Origin: LD21 sp963715785
GTDB lineage: Bacteria; Bacteroidota; Bacteroidia; Bacteroidales; VadinHA17
Assembly (NCBI GenBank): GCA_963715785.1
Contig: OY970276.1
Location: forward strand, 3,038,001-3,102,000
Reading direction: 5' to 3'
DNA length: 64,000 nt
A model generated the notes under the pieces. The model searched no databases and was not told the origin of the DNA. It saw only the letters and a program-made list of their open reading frames with translations. Within the stretch, counting starts at the first letter, position 1. Every line of letters starts with the position of its first letter. Below are positions 32,844-41,620 of the stretch, one piece after another. The translations under genes and the position numbers were made by a program.

Positions 32844-33878
32844 ATGAAAGCAATGCTTTTAACTTCCGTTACTGATCTTGATCACAACCACGAGCCATTG
32901 ATAATGAGTGACATACCTATACCGGTTCCGGCTGCGGATGAGATACTTTTGAAAGTTCTTGTATGCGGAGTTTGCCATACTGAACTTGATGAGATTGAGG
33001 GCAGAACTGCGCCTTCGCATTTCCCTGTGGTGCCCGGGCACCAGGTTGTCGGAATAGTTGAGAAAACCGGCAGCAATGTATCAAAATTAAAGCAGGGCGA
33101 CAGGGTAGGAGTGGCCTGGATATTTTCCGCTTGCGGGAGGTGCAGTTACTGTCTTTCCGGACATGAAAATTTATGTCCCGATTTCATCGCCACCGGCAGG
33201 GATGTTAATGGAGGCTATGCAGAATATATGGTAGTCAGCGAATCATTTGCTTATCCTATTCCGGCGTTTTTCAGCGACTCACAGGCTGCACCGTTGCTCT
33301 GTGCGGGGGCAGTTGGTTACCGGTCACTCAAGCTTTCCGGACTTGAAGATGGGAAAAGCATAGGCCTTACCGGATTTGGAGCGTCGGGCCATCTGGTTCT
33401 TCAGATGATAAAGCACAGATACCCCGGATCTGGGATATTCGTTTTCGCAAGGAGTGAGGAAGAGAGGTCATTCGCGATGGAACTGGGTGCATCATGGTGT
33501 GGAGATACCTCCGATATTTTGCCGGAGAAGCTCGATTGTATCATCGATACAACGCCGGTATGGAAGCCTGTAATTGAATCATTAAGAAATCTCAAACCGG
33601 GAGGCAGACTTGTGATAAATGCAATCAGAAAACAGGAGACGGATAAAGAACTGTTGCTTAAACTCGATTTTTCTGTACATCTCTGGATGGAAAAAGAGAT
33701 TAAAAGTGTGGCAAACGTAACACGCGCGGATGTGATCGAATTTCTTAAAATGGCAGCAGAGATACCAATTCTCCCCGAGATCCAGGAATATAAGCTGAAT
33801 GAAGCAAATGTCGCACTTCGCGATCTGAAAGAAAGAAAAATACGAGGGGCAAAGGTGTTGACGGTGGCTCAGATTTAA
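32844..33878 (+). CDS. Zinc-dependent alcohol dehydrogenase family protein
   Basis: 344 residues, medium-chain dehydrogenase/reductase. The catalytic-zinc ligands are in CGVCHTE (C44) and GHQVVG (H66). Four structural-zinc cysteines lie at C95, C98, C101 and C109 (CGRCSYCLSGHENLC). The Rossmann fold starts near residue 172 (GKSIGLTGFGASGHLVLQM). It oxidises alcohols or reduces aldehydes with NAD(P). The tetrameric bacterial AdhA-like type is most likely, but substrate specificity is not visible. It is convergent with the VOC gene, with only 9 bp between stops. Confidence 0.9.
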   Translation: MKAMLLTSVTDLDHNHEPLIMSDIPIPVPAADEILLKVLVCGVCHTELDEIEGRTAPSHFPVVPGHQVVGIVEKTGSNVSKLKQGDRVGVAWIFSACGRCSYCLSGHENLCPDFIATGRDVNGGYAEYMVVSESFAYPIPAFFSDSQAAPLLCAGAVGYRSLKLSGLEDGKSIGLTGFGASGHLVLQMIKHRYPGSGIFVFARSEEERSFAMELGASWCGDTSDILPEKLDCIIDTTPVWKPVIESLRNLKPGGRLVINAIRKQETDKELLLKLDFSVHLWMEKEIKSVANVTRADVIEFLKMAAEIPILPEIQEYKLNEANVALRDLKERKIRGAKVLTVAQI

Positions 33879-33887
33879 TTCTTTTCA

Positions 33888-34256
33888 TTAATCCGATACC
33901 GAAAGGAGATTTCCGTCAGGATCTTTAAACCACGCAACTCTTGTTCCTCCGGGAGCTGTCCATATACACGAGTCATCCTGCTCTATTGATGTATACCTTT
34001 CAAATGTTATGCCTTTTTCGATCAGAAATTTGATTGTTGAAACTATATCTTCAGCTTCCCAGCCAAGAACTGTAAAGGGCTGGGGTATCAGATTTTCGAC
34101 GAAGCTAACTCTTATTTTTGCTTCATTTGCCTCAAAATCAATTCCGTAAGAGTCTTCCGATAGCAGCTTAAAACCGAGTTTCCTGCTATAAAAATCACGG
34201 GCCTTATCGGGATGGGTTGAAGGTATGAATGCCTTTAATTTATTACCGGTGATCAT
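33888..34256 (-). CDS. VOC superfamily (glyoxalase/bleomycin-resistance-like) protein
   Basis: 122 residues with the two beta-alpha-beta-beta-beta modules of the vicinal-oxygen-chelate fold: FIPSTHPDKARDFYSRKLGFKLL in the first and AWFKDPDGNLLSV ending the second. The terminal FKDPDGN motif is typical. Metal ligands cannot be mapped with confidence, so the activity (lyase, dioxygenase or binding protein) is open. It ends 10 bp from the PNPOx-like gene on the same strand, a likely two-gene operon. Confidence 0.82.
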   Translation of the reverse strand: MITGNKLKAFIPSTHPDKARDFYSRKLGFKLLSEDSYGIDFEANEAKIRVSFVENLIPQPFTVLGWEAEDIVSTIKFLIEKGITFERYTSIEQDDSCIWTAPGGTRVAWFKDPDGNLLSVSD

Positions 34257-34266
34257 ATATTCTTTA

Positions 34267-34710
34267 TTATGGATTTGAACTTAACCTGTTCTGCAAAAAA
34301 TCTCTCTCCTCAAAAGTTGGCGGGATATTAAAGTCAGAATACCGGATCCATTCCGGCACAATTACAAAATGAGCAATATCCTTCCAGTTCTTCTTTCGGT
34401 CTCTTCCCTCCGGAAAAACCTGGTAATAAATATCCAGCATCTTTTTGAATTCCTTCCCCGATTGAAATATGACCCTTCCTTCATACTGAAGAGTCTTTTC
34501 ATCATCCCAGCCAATTACAAGCGACACAGATTGGTTCCTGAGAAGATTCCTATATTTCCTTGTGGTATTGACAGTATCAAATATCAGCCTCAGATCAGGC
34601 GCCACTGCAAAATAGATTAGTGCAGATTCCGGAGTTCCTGCCTCTGAGATCGTTGAAAGTACCGCGTAGCGGTGTTCTGAAATAAAACTGTAGAGAAAAT
34701 CTGTTGTCAT
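34267..34710 (-). CDS. Pyridoxamine-5'-phosphate-oxidase-like flavin-binding protein
   Basis: 147 residues with the split-barrel PNPOx pattern: FISEHRYAVLSTISEAGTPESALIYFAV, LIFDTVNTTRKYRNLLRN, and SVSLVIGWDDEKTLQYEG. Such proteins bind FMN or F420 and include general-stress reductases and heme-utilisation proteins. The Tyr-Arg-Asn segment after the second strand fits phosphate binding of a flavin. The specific reaction is not deducible. It is probably co-transcribed with the VOC gene downstream. The 291-bp gap upstream also holds the promoter for 35002. Confidence 0.8.
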   Translation of the reverse strand: MTTDFLYSFISEHRYAVLSTISEAGTPESALIYFAVAPDLRLIFDTVNTTRKYRNLLRNQSVSLVIGWDDEKTLQYEGRVIFQSGKEFKKMLDIYYQVFPEGRDRKKNWKDIAHFVIVPEWIRYSDFNIPPTFEERDFLQNRLSSNP

Positions 34711-34964
34711 ATTATTTCATGATTTTATTCCTTGAATGTCTGAGAGAAAGGATACATAAACTGCTTCCGGAAAAAAATTGACAACTGAGTCTATCATTCG
34801 GGAATGCAACCCAACGATAACTCAAGGTACAGTAAATTTCCGGCAGCGGTTCCAAATTATTAAATAAGCACAACAATTTGCTGTTCATTATGTTTATCAG
34901 GAGAATTTATCAATTCATCAATTGGTTCGCTATAACATAAAGAATAATTAACTGGATCTTTTTC

Positions 34965-34997
34965 ACTTGTTTAGCCAAATAAAAAGTTATAGATTTG
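34965..34997 (+). promoter_or_regulatory. Strong Bacteroidota-type promoter
   Basis: ACTTG at 34965-34969 and a perfect -7 TAGATTTG at 34990-34997 are 20 bp apart. The expected start of transcription falls at or just inside the ATG at 35002, so the mRNA would be almost leaderless. Confidence 0.6.
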
Positions 34998-35001
34998 CAC
35001 T

Positions 35002-35397
35002 ATGCTGAACCCAAGGCAAAATATCAGAATAATTAGTCCTGATTCAATTATTTTACTATTAATTGTCTTTGTTGGTTTTCTGATGTTTAACCGGCCTCTG
35101 GGGACTACGCCTGATCAGAAGAAGGTTCCGGTTTCAACCTATATGCCTGCAAGTGGCAACTATGCAATTGCGAACATAAGCGGCAGGATTCAGATCTTTC
35201 AAAAAACGTGGATATCAAATAAGGACAACTTTTTTATCCTGGCATTCAACAGGAATCCTGTATCGGAAAACAAAATTGCAGGAATGAAAGTATCTAATCT
35301 TCAGAAAATAAGACAAAGTTCGCATAAATTGCCAGTGTTTCTTCTAAGGTATCATCTCTTTCCTCCGGATTCGGATGAACCTCCTCAATTAAGTTAA
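35002..35397 (+). CDS. Small single-pass membrane protein, hypothetical
   Basis: 131 residues: a polar N-terminus, one membrane helix (about 17-33, SIILLLIVFVGFLMFN), then a polar outside segment with YMPASGNYAIANIS and a basic tail. I know no family. The ATG at 35002 is only four bases after a promoter -7 element, so either the transcript is leaderless or the true start is a later codon. The SecD-P1-like gene begins 60 bp after its stop and is likely co-transcribed. Confidence 0.55.
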   Translation: MLNPRQNIRIISPDSIILLLIVFVGFLMFNRPLGTTPDQKKVPVSTYMPASGNYAIANISGRIQIFQKTWISNKDNFFILAFNRNPVSENKIAGMKVSNLQKIRQSSHKLPVFLLRYHLFPPDSDEPPQLS

Positions 35398-35457
35398 ATG
35401 GCCGGTCTGACGTAATACAGACAAAATTTTTATTCCATTAACTTAATATCACAAAAT

Positions 35458-36315
35458 ATGAAAAGCTTAATTTCTTTTATTATATCCATTGTCATTTATA
35501 TGACATTGACATCTTCCATGCTTAAGTCGTCAGCCAAATCGGAAATAGTGCTTCAGTCGACCGTAACAAACACCAGTTCGGTCTCATTAAAACAATCGGC
35601 AGATATTATTTCTGAAAGGCTTAAATTATACGGTCTTATCTCTTTTGAAGTAAAAGTTTTACCTGATAAGGGACAGATTAAGATTCAATTTCCTGAAAAG
35701 GCTGACAAATCAGAAATTGAAGAATTGGTTACTTCCAAAGGTGAGATAGCTTTCTATGAAACTTATACTCATAATGAAATCGCAGAAGCACTAAAGCCTG
35801 GGAACGAACTCCTGAAACTTCTTGGCAGCGGCCAGATAAAGTCGGGTTCAGATCCGAGGGTAGGATGCCTTGTAAATGAAAGCAGGGAGAAAACTGACCA
35901 GTATCTCCGTTCCTCGGCACCTGTGAAAGATTGTAAATTTGTCTGGGGAACTGAATCAAAAAAATCGGGATTGTGTTTATTTGCCTTAAAAACATCCGAC
36001 GGAAAGCCTTTAATTGACAGGTCGGATATAGATTCCATAAGAATTGTCAGTGGTAAAGATCCTCTGGATAACAAAATTCAGATAAAGTTAAAATCAGAAG
36101 CCAGTGCTGTTTTCGCTGACGCAACAAAAAGGAACCTCGACAGGTCTATCGCTATCGTAATAGATAATCAGGTCTATTCCTGGCCGGTTGTAAGGAATGT
36201 TATCGAAGGTGGGAAAATAGAAGTAACCGGCGATTTTACCCTGAGAGATGTGAATTGCTTTCCGGCGCTTTTTAATTCCGATCAGCTTCCGGTCGATTTT
36301 AAAGTGATCAGGTAG
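35458..36315 (+). CDS. Stand-alone SecD P1 (periplasmic) domain protein
   Basis: 285 residues with an N-terminal hydrophobic segment (signal or anchor, about 4-22). The rest resembles the periplasmic P1 region of SecD: ADIISERLKLYGL and LPDKGQIKIQFPE, EELVTSKGEIAFYET, later IQIKLKSEASAVFADATKRN and IAIVIDNQVYSWPVV with EGGKIEVTGDFT. The export channel with its six membrane helices, found in true SecD, is absent. A role as a periplasmic chaperone or a paralogue co-opted for another task is inference. True SecDF presumably is elsewhere in the genome. Confidence 0.82.
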   Translation: MKSLISFIISIVIYMTLTSSMLKSSAKSEIVLQSTVTNTSSVSLKQSADIISERLKLYGLISFEVKVLPDKGQIKIQFPEKADKSEIEELVTSKGEIAFYETYTHNEIAEALKPGNELLKLLGSGQIKSGSDPRVGCLVNESREKTDQYLRSSAPVKDCKFVWGTESKKSGLCLFALKTSDGKPLIDRSDIDSIRIVSGKDPLDNKIQIKLKSEASAVFADATKRNLDRSIAIVIDNQVYSWPVVRNVIEGGKIEVTGDFTLRDVNCFPALFNSDQLPVDFKVIR

Positions 36316-36328
36316 CCGAAATAAATGA

Positions 36329-36396
36329 GGTTGTCTCACAGGTAAAGATCCGTATTACCCGGGTCAGAAAGGCCTTTGAGACAACCCTTTCTTTTT
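36329..36396 (+). terminator. Terminator after the SecD-P1-like gene
   Basis: GGTTGTCTCA (36329-36338) and TGAGACAACC (36377-36386) pair perfectly around a long 38-base loop, followed by CTTTCTTTTTC. The long loop is unusual, but the stem and T-rich end fit a terminator. Confidence 0.7.
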
Positions 36397-36524
36397 CTGG
36401 AGTTATAGTATCGTTCTCATTTCGACCATTGCTGAACATTTTATGCTGATTCCGGTTATAGTAGTATTAAGATTAACATCTTGACGATAATCTCTTGAGG
36501 TTATACAATCTAAACGATCAGGCA

Positions 36525-37085
36525 ATGAGGAGGGTAATATTTCAAATCTTGATATCGCTTGATGGGTACTACGAAAGTCCGGAAAGGAAAATAGACTGGC
36601 ATAATGTTGATAATGAGTTTAATGATTATGCCATAAGTTTTCTGAATTCTGTCGATACAGTTATATTTGGCAGGGTAACTTATGAGCTTATGGCAGGTTA
36701 CTGGCCTGCCGGACCGGCCGGAACAAATGATCCTCTGGTGGCTGGAAAGATGAATAGCCTAAAGAAAATTGTCTTTTCAAGGACTTTAAAAAAAGTGGAG
36801 TGGGAAAATACCACGATAATCAAAGATGACATAGCTGAAAAAGTTGAAAAACTGAAGGAATCTGCTGGAGGGGATATTGCAATTTTCGGAAGCTCCGATT
36901 TAGCAGTTGCATTACTCTCTTCCGGATTGATTGATGAATTGAGCATCCTGGTAAATCCTGTGGTTCTGGGCAAAGGGAAAACATTATTTCACGGCATAAA
37001 TTCAAGATTAAATCTCACGCTTTTGAAAACCAGGATTTTCAGGTCTGGAAATGTATTGCTGAGCTATGCTCCGCATATTAATTAG
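36525..37085 (+). CDS. Dihydrofolate-reductase-family (RibD C-terminal-like) protein
   Basis: 186 residues from the ATG at 36525 (an ATG ten codons upstream adds unlikely residues). DHFR/RibD-C fold motifs are present: VIFQILISLDGYYESPERKIDW, DTVIFGRVTYELMAGYW, KIVFSRTLKKVEWENTT, and DIAIFGSSDLAVALLSSGLIDELSILVNPVVLG. These reductases use NADPH, but the substrate is unknown. Members of this group are often adjacent to SRPBCC and VOC genes, as here, without a clear pathway. Confidence 0.87.
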   Translation: MRRVIFQILISLDGYYESPERKIDWHNVDNEFNDYAISFLNSVDTVIFGRVTYELMAGYWPAGPAGTNDPLVAGKMNSLKKIVFSRTLKKVEWENTTIIKDDIAEKVEKLKESAGGDIAIFGSSDLAVALLSSGLIDELSILVNPVVLGKGKTLFHGINSRLNLTLLKTRIFRSGNVLLSYAPHIN

Positions 37086-37161
37086 GGCAACCTGCTTGAC
37101 ATCTTGCTTGCCGCAGATGGTCATATGGGTGTTAAGCTGGTTAAAATTCAAATGACTTTTT

Positions 37162-37566
37162 ATGAGAACAAAATCAATTAAGCAGACAGCAACATTTGAT
37201 GCTTCGCCTGAGAGGATTTATGATATGATTATGGATGAAAAGACACACTCCGCTCTTACAGGATTGAAAGCTATTGTGAGCACTGAACCCAATGGAAGGT
37301 TTAGTGTGTTTGATGGTTATTGCAAGGGATATAACATTGAGCTTGTGAAAGGCAAAAAGATTGTCCAGGCCTGGCACTTTGCCGAAGATGGGTGGCCTGA
37401 TGATCATTACAGCATTTGTAACTTCGAACTGGAAAAAAACGGCGAAAAGACAAAACTGAAATTCCTGCAGACAAACATACCTGAAAATAAAGTTGATTCA
37501 CTCAAAGAAGGGTGGAAGGAGTTTTACTGGGATGCCATTAAAGCATTTCTGAAAAAAAACAATTGA
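37162..37566 (+). CDS. SRPBCC (AHSA1-like) domain protein
   Basis: 134 residues of the START/Bet-v1-like fold in its AHSA1 form. It opens with the strand-helix SIKQTATFDASPERIYDMIMDEK, has FDGYCKGYNIELVKGKKIVQAW and GWKEFYWDAIKAFLK at the C-terminal helix. Such proteins bind hydrophobic ligands or assist chaperones. No ligand can be inferred. It lies between the DHFR-like gene and a second SRPBCC gene on the same strand, suggesting an operon. Confidence 0.84.
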   Translation: MRTKSIKQTATFDASPERIYDMIMDEKTHSALTGLKAIVSTEPNGRFSVFDGYCKGYNIELVKGKKIVQAWHFAEDGWPDDHYSICNFELEKNGEKTKLKFLQTNIPENKVDSLKEGWKEFYWDAIKAFLKKNN

Positions 37567-37596
37567 TAACGTGTGTTGCAACTAAACTTCTGAGCC

Positions 37597-38085
37597 ATGG
37601 AAAAATTGAATAAAACTAAAATTACTGCAACCCCCGGAGCTCCTGAGATTTTGATTATCAGGGAATTTGATGCACCTCGCGATAAGGTTTTCAGGGCGTT
37701 TACTGATCCTGATATCTATAGAAGGTGGCTAAGCCCGCGTTCTCTGACAATGAGGATTGTTACTTTTGAACCTAAAACCGGAGGAACCTGGAGATATGTC
37801 AGCAGAGATAAAAGCGGGATGGAATTTGCATTTCATGGTGTTTATCATGAAATATCGCCTCCCGAGAGAATCATAGATACGTTTGAATATGAGGGACTTC
37901 ATGATAAAGGGCATGTCATTCTGGAAACATCTCGATTTGAAGCTCTGCCTGGCGATAGAACCAAGCTGACTGCTCAGTCGGTTTATCAGTCAGTCAATGA
38001 TCGCGATGAGATGCTTGAGGCTAATATTGATAAAGGCATCAACGATTCCTACAACAGGCTTGAGGAATTGTTGTCAGAAGAGTAG
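37597..38085 (+). CDS. SRPBCC (AHSA1-like) domain protein, second copy
   Basis: 162 residues with a clear AHSA1 pattern: ILIIREFDAPRDKVFRAFTDPDIYRRWLSP, GGTWRYVSRDKSGMEFAFHGVYHEISPPERI, and the C-terminal helix EANIDKGINDSYNRLEELL. This is closer to the canonical activator-of-Hsp90-like family than the preceding gene. Similar proteins are often annotated as toxin-resistance or polyketide-cyclase-like, but nothing here indicates that. It starts 30 bp after the first SRPBCC gene. Confidence 0.88.
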   Translation: MEKLNKTKITATPGAPEILIIREFDAPRDKVFRAFTDPDIYRRWLSPRSLTMRIVTFEPKTGGTWRYVSRDKSGMEFAFHGVYHEISPPERIIDTFEYEGLHDKGHVILETSRFEALPGDRTKLTAQSVYQSVNDRDEMLEANIDKGINDSYNRLEELLSEE

Positions 38086-38158
38086 TCCCTGATTATCAGG
38101 ATATACAACAGTAACTTACACAGTGACCTGTGCAGGCTTTGGTGATAATAGCGGAAGC

Positions 38159-38878
38159 TTAGTTATTCTGACTCCCGAACACTTTTTTAAGCAGCTCGGA
38201 GGTTCTTGCCATAGGATCCTTCCTGATTTTCAATTCTTCTTTTGCAATCATAACAAAGAGACCATCAATTGCTTTTTGGGTAACGTACTCCGCAAGATCG
38301 GGATTCATCTTTCTTACAAGTGGGATCTTGTTATATGTTGTTATAAGATCTCCCCAATATCTGGTCGCATTGACGTTATCGAGCGAGCTTTTGATAATGG
38401 GCTGAAACTTGATTATCAGTTCGGGAGAGGTAGTATTTTTAAGATACATTGTTGCAGCATTATCAGCTCCCTTCACAATATTGATAGCATCTCTCACAGT
38501 CATTCCTTTTATTGCCGATACAAAAATAGGTTTGGCCTCAACAGCAGCTTTCTCAGCGGCTCTGTTCATTGATAAATTAAACTCATCGACCTTTTTGCCC
38601 ATTCCTACAGCCCTTAGTTTAGACTCCATTTCCCTGGCTTCTGAAGGGAAGGGAATTTTTATTTCAGCATTCCCCCAATATCCGTCGGTTACAGATACGA
38701 CTTTCACACTTTCTCCGGTACCGTTTATCAAAGCCTCCCTGATACCATCAGCTGCATCTTTTTCTGTCAGCCCTTTGTTTTTGGAATTAAGAAATTTCTT
38801 TGCGTCTTTAAAAATCTGTGCATCAAGATGATTAAGACTAATTAATACAATTATTGCAAGAAGAAATGTTTTTTTCAT
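38159..38878 (-). CDS. DUF4197 secreted protein
   Basis: 239 residues with a signal peptide (MKKTFLLAIIVLISLNHLDAQ) and the DUF4197 pattern: GLTEKDAADGIREALINGTGESVK, IKIPFPSEAREMESKLRAVG, MTVRDAINIVKGADNAATMYLK and KIPLVRKMNPDLAEYVTQKAIDGLFVMIA. It is mostly helical. The function is unknown. It lies downstream of the hybrid kinase gene on the same strand with a 70-bp gap. Confidence 0.88.
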   Translation of the reverse strand: MKKTFLLAIIVLISLNHLDAQIFKDAKKFLNSKNKGLTEKDAADGIREALINGTGESVKVVSVTDGYWGNAEIKIPFPSEAREMESKLRAVGMGKKVDEFNLSMNRAAEKAAVEAKPIFVSAIKGMTVRDAINIVKGADNAATMYLKNTTSPELIIKFQPIIKSSLDNVNATRYWGDLITTYNKIPLVRKMNPDLAEYVTQKAIDGLFVMIAKEELKIRKDPMARTSELLKKVFGSQNN

Positions 38879-38948
38879 TTTATCAGTTATTTGAGATCAG
38901 AATTTAATGTGCTAATATTCTGTCTCAGGCAACGACCATAAAGGAGGT

Positions 38949-40292
38949 TTATTGTTTGTCGGATGACAAAAGTTTTGAAACCATGGCAAGAAGCTGCTCT
39001 TTTTTAAAAGGCTTTGAGATATAATCATTGCTGCCGGCATTGAATGCCTTTAGCATCTCATCACTGAGGGCGAAGGCAGTCTGAGCGATAATGGGAATGT
39101 CGGGATAAAGCTTTCTGATCTGTTTAATAGCTTCATAGCCATTCATAACAGGCATTTTAATATCAATCAGTATAATATTGATTTTGTTATTCTGGCATAA
39201 TTCAACAGCTTCCTTTCCATTTACCGCATGAATCAGGCTGGCACCGGTTCCCCGGAATATTTCCTTAATATATATATAATTGACTTCATCATCCTCTGCA
39301 ACCAATATTGTTGTATCACTCAGATCCTTGATATTTTCAGACTTCTTTATACTTAGTTGTTCCTCTTCTTTCACAGGTTCATATGGTATCGTAAAGAAAA
39401 ATTCTGAACCTTTGTTTTCTTCCGATTCAACCCATATCCTGCCTTTAAGCAAATCAATATTGCCTTTACATATGGCGAGGCCTAAACCAACTCCCTCGTA
39501 TAACCGCAAAGTGTCCTGGCCAATCTTTCTGAAACGTTCGAAAATTATTTGATGAAATTCGGCTCCAATGCCTATGCCTGTATCTTCAACAATAAACTCG
39601 AGCTCATTATTTTTCAGAGTGTAGCCATATCTTATCTGTCCTTTATCAGTGAACTTAATAGCATTGTTTATCAGGTTATTCAGAACCTGCCTTAGTCTTA
39701 GTCCATCAGTCATTATTAAACCTTTGTTGCCGGAAAGTCCTTTGATTACGGAAAAGTCAATATCCTTATTAATCAGTGGTTTAAAAGACTGATACAATTC
39801 GTCAAGCAAGTCATTAAGGTTGACCCTGATTTTGTTTATTCTTATATTCCCGGTTTCAATAAGAGAGATATCCAGAACTTCGTTTACGATATTCAGTAAC
39901 TGATCTGATCCTTTGGATATCATTTCGAGGTATATAGCTTTTTCTTCCTTTGAAGCATTATTGTCCTTAAGAAGTTCAGCAAATCCCACAATGCTGTTCA
40001 TGGGAGTCCTGATCTCGTGCGATATATTCTGCAGGAATGCTGTTTTTAGCCTGTCCCCTTCAATGGCTTTCTGTTCAGCATCCCGTATTTTTACGAGATG
40101 ACTCTTCAGCAGCGCATAGAAGAGGGCTGCAGTGATCAGAACATAGAACCAGCCTTTAAAAGTCTGGATACGGGTCAGGAGATCGGGATCCCTGATAAAA
40201 TAACTCAGTATTTTATCTGAAAAAATTATCCAGATTCCGCCAATAATTATATAGCCTCCGATTATTTTATATTCAAATTTCAGTTTTAACAT
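38949..40292 (-). CDS. Hybrid histidine kinase with two TM helices and receiver
   Basis: 447 residues: TM1 (about 10-24), a very short periplasmic loop, TM2 (about 47-63), and HisKA with H92 (ISHEIRTPMNSIVG). The ATPase domain has DTGIGIGAEF and GVGLGLAICKG. The C-terminal receiver has D377 (ILIDIKMPVMNG), then YISKPF. Almost no periplasmic sensor exists, so it probably senses a membrane or cytoplasmic signal. No output regulator gene lies beside it, so the receiver may act in trans or as a sink. Confidence 0.92.
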   Translation of the reverse strand: MLKLKFEYKIIGGYIIIGGIWIIFSDKILSYFIRDPDLLTRIQTFKGWFYVLITAALFYALLKSHLVKIRDAEQKAIEGDRLKTAFLQNISHEIRTPMNSIVGFAELLKDNNASKEEKAIYLEMISKGSDQLLNIVNEVLDISLIETGNIRINKIRVNLNDLLDELYQSFKPLINKDIDFSVIKGLSGNKGLIMTDGLRLRQVLNNLINNAIKFTDKGQIRYGYTLKNNELEFIVEDTGIGIGAEFHQIIFERFRKIGQDTLRLYEGVGLGLAICKGNIDLLKGRIWVESEENKGSEFFFTIPYEPVKEEEQLSIKKSENIKDLSDTTILVAEDDEVNYIYIKEIFRGTGASLIHAVNGKEAVELCQNNKINIILIDIKMPVMNGYEAIKQIRKLYPDIPIIAQTAFALSDEMLKAFNAGSNDYISKPFKKEQLLAMVSKLLSSDKQ

Positions 40293-40388
40293 GCCTGGCA
40301 GACTGATTGATTTCCATTAATTTATGTTTATGGTCCGTTTCCACAGATTTCAAAATTGCAATATTTGTAATCCTCCCCGAATTCTCAC

Positions 40389-40396
40389 CAAATTTA
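40389..40396 (-). promoter_or_regulatory. Candidate -7 promoter element for the hybrid kinase
   Basis: On the minus strand TAAATTTG is a perfect match, 96 bp before the kinase ATG. No -33 element could be placed at the expected distance. Confidence 0.35.
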
Positions 40397-40515
40397 GGAA
40401 AACGTCATGATTTATCTGTAAATCCGGTAGTGTATTAAGTTCTGGGGCAGAATAAAATATCATAATGTCAGGAATCGGTACTCATAATTGAGCTATGAGC
40501 TGACTTTTCTTCAGA

Positions 40516-41241
40516 TCAAAGGCTGTTCATCCTGTTAAACGCTTTCTGCAGATCATCAGGTCCGGCTTTGGCCATTGCCTCGCTGAAGCCATAAGAAATT
40601 TCACTTTTCCCCAGCTTCAGCTGCAGGAATACAGAATCGATAAATTCACTTACAGGTGGTGCTGAAGTATGCAATCCTTCGCCTCCAAGATCAGTATTCA
40701 ACGCGGGAGGGATTAGCTCTATCACCTCAATGTTTTTTTGTCTGAGCAAATGCCGCACTGACAAGGTAAATGAATGTAAAAATGCCTTTGAGGCAGAATA
40801 TACCGGCATCTTCGACATTGGTACAAAAGATAAGCCAGAGGTTATATTAATAATAACATTTAATGATTTAAGCTTTGTAAAGAGTGAGGTAAGATGGACA
40901 GGAGCTTCAATATTGATGGCAATCTCCTCTTTTGCCCGCGTGAAAAAATCATTATCTGAGAGTGACATCCATTGCTGAATGCCTGCATTATTTACAAGTA
41001 TATTAAGGTCCTTATGTTCTTCAGCAATCCAGTTATAGAGAGCTTCTCTTTCGGTGGGCCTGGTCAGATCACAGCGCCTTGTCAGAATTGAAGGATGTTT
41101 TTTTGAAGCCTCTTCAAGAAGCGATTCTCGTCTTCCGCATATTAAAACTTCATTCTTTTCTATAATAAATCTCTCGGCAAGGCCAAGACCAATACCGGAA
41201 GCCCCACCTGTTACCAGGATCTTGTTATTCGATATTTTCAT
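40516..41241 (-). CDS. Short-chain dehydrogenase/reductase
   Basis: 241 residues with classical SDR motifs: cofactor loop TGGASGIG (11-18), NNAG (84-87), catalytic S135, and YxxxK with Y148 and K152. The substrate region (PALNTDLGGEGLHTS) resembles DltE-like SDRs. It is probably a cytoplasmic NAD(P)-dependent oxidoreductase. It lies downstream of the pterin dehydratase gene on the same strand after 77 bp, and could be the last gene of the operon that starts with doxX. Confidence 0.9.
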   Translation of the reverse strand: MKISNNKILVTGGASGIGLGLAERFIIEKNEVLICGRRESLLEEASKKHPSILTRRCDLTRPTEREALYNWIAEEHKDLNILVNNAGIQQWMSLSDNDFFTRAKEEIAINIEAPVHLTSLFTKLKSLNVIINITSGLSFVPMSKMPVYSASKAFLHSFTLSVRHLLRQKNIEVIELIPPALNTDLGGEGLHTSAPPVSEFIDSVFLQLKLGKSEISYGFSEAMAKAGPDDLQKAFNRMNSL

Positions 41242-41318
41242 CCGGAATCTTATTATGGTTTATAATCAAATATGAGATTTAAATCCCGGCTAAGGCCATT
41301 AAGATAACTTTAGACTGA

Positions 41319-41612
41319 TCATTTGTAGCTTTCAGCTGATTTGTCAATGGTTTGAGCAAGATCAAAATCGAGCTGGGTAATTCCACCTGCACTATGAGTG
41401 TTCAGATTGATGGTTACTTTATTGTAAACATTACTCCATTCGGGATGATGATCCATTTTCTCCGCTTCAAGGGCGACCGCGGTCATAAATGAAAAAGCGT
41501 TCACAAAATTTTTAAATGTAAAGCTCCTTGAAATATAAGTTCCGTCGAATGACCAGTCTTTTAATTTTTCTGAGAGTAATTCTTTGACTTTGGTTTTTGA
41601 AAATGCTTCCAT
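41319..41612 (-). CDS. phhB: 4a-hydroxytetrahydrobiopterin dehydratase (pterin carbinolamine dehydratase)
   Basis: 97 residues, the usual family length. Visible signature: SFTFKNFVNAFSFMTAVALEAEKMDHHPEWSNV, with the active-site histidine pair in DHHPEW, then LNTHSAGGITQLDFDLA carrying the third active-site histidine. It dehydrates 4a-hydroxy-tetrahydropterin. No aromatic amino acid hydroxylase is nearby. It starts 8 bp downstream of the second glycosyltransferase stop, so it is clearly in the same operon despite the unrelated function. Confidence 0.92.
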   Translation of the reverse strand: MEAFSKTKVKELLSEKLKDWSFDGTYISRSFTFKNFVNAFSFMTAVALEAEKMDHHPEWSNVYNKVTINLNTHSAGGITQLDFDLAQTIDKSAESYK

Positions 41613-41620
41613 GTGGTTGT

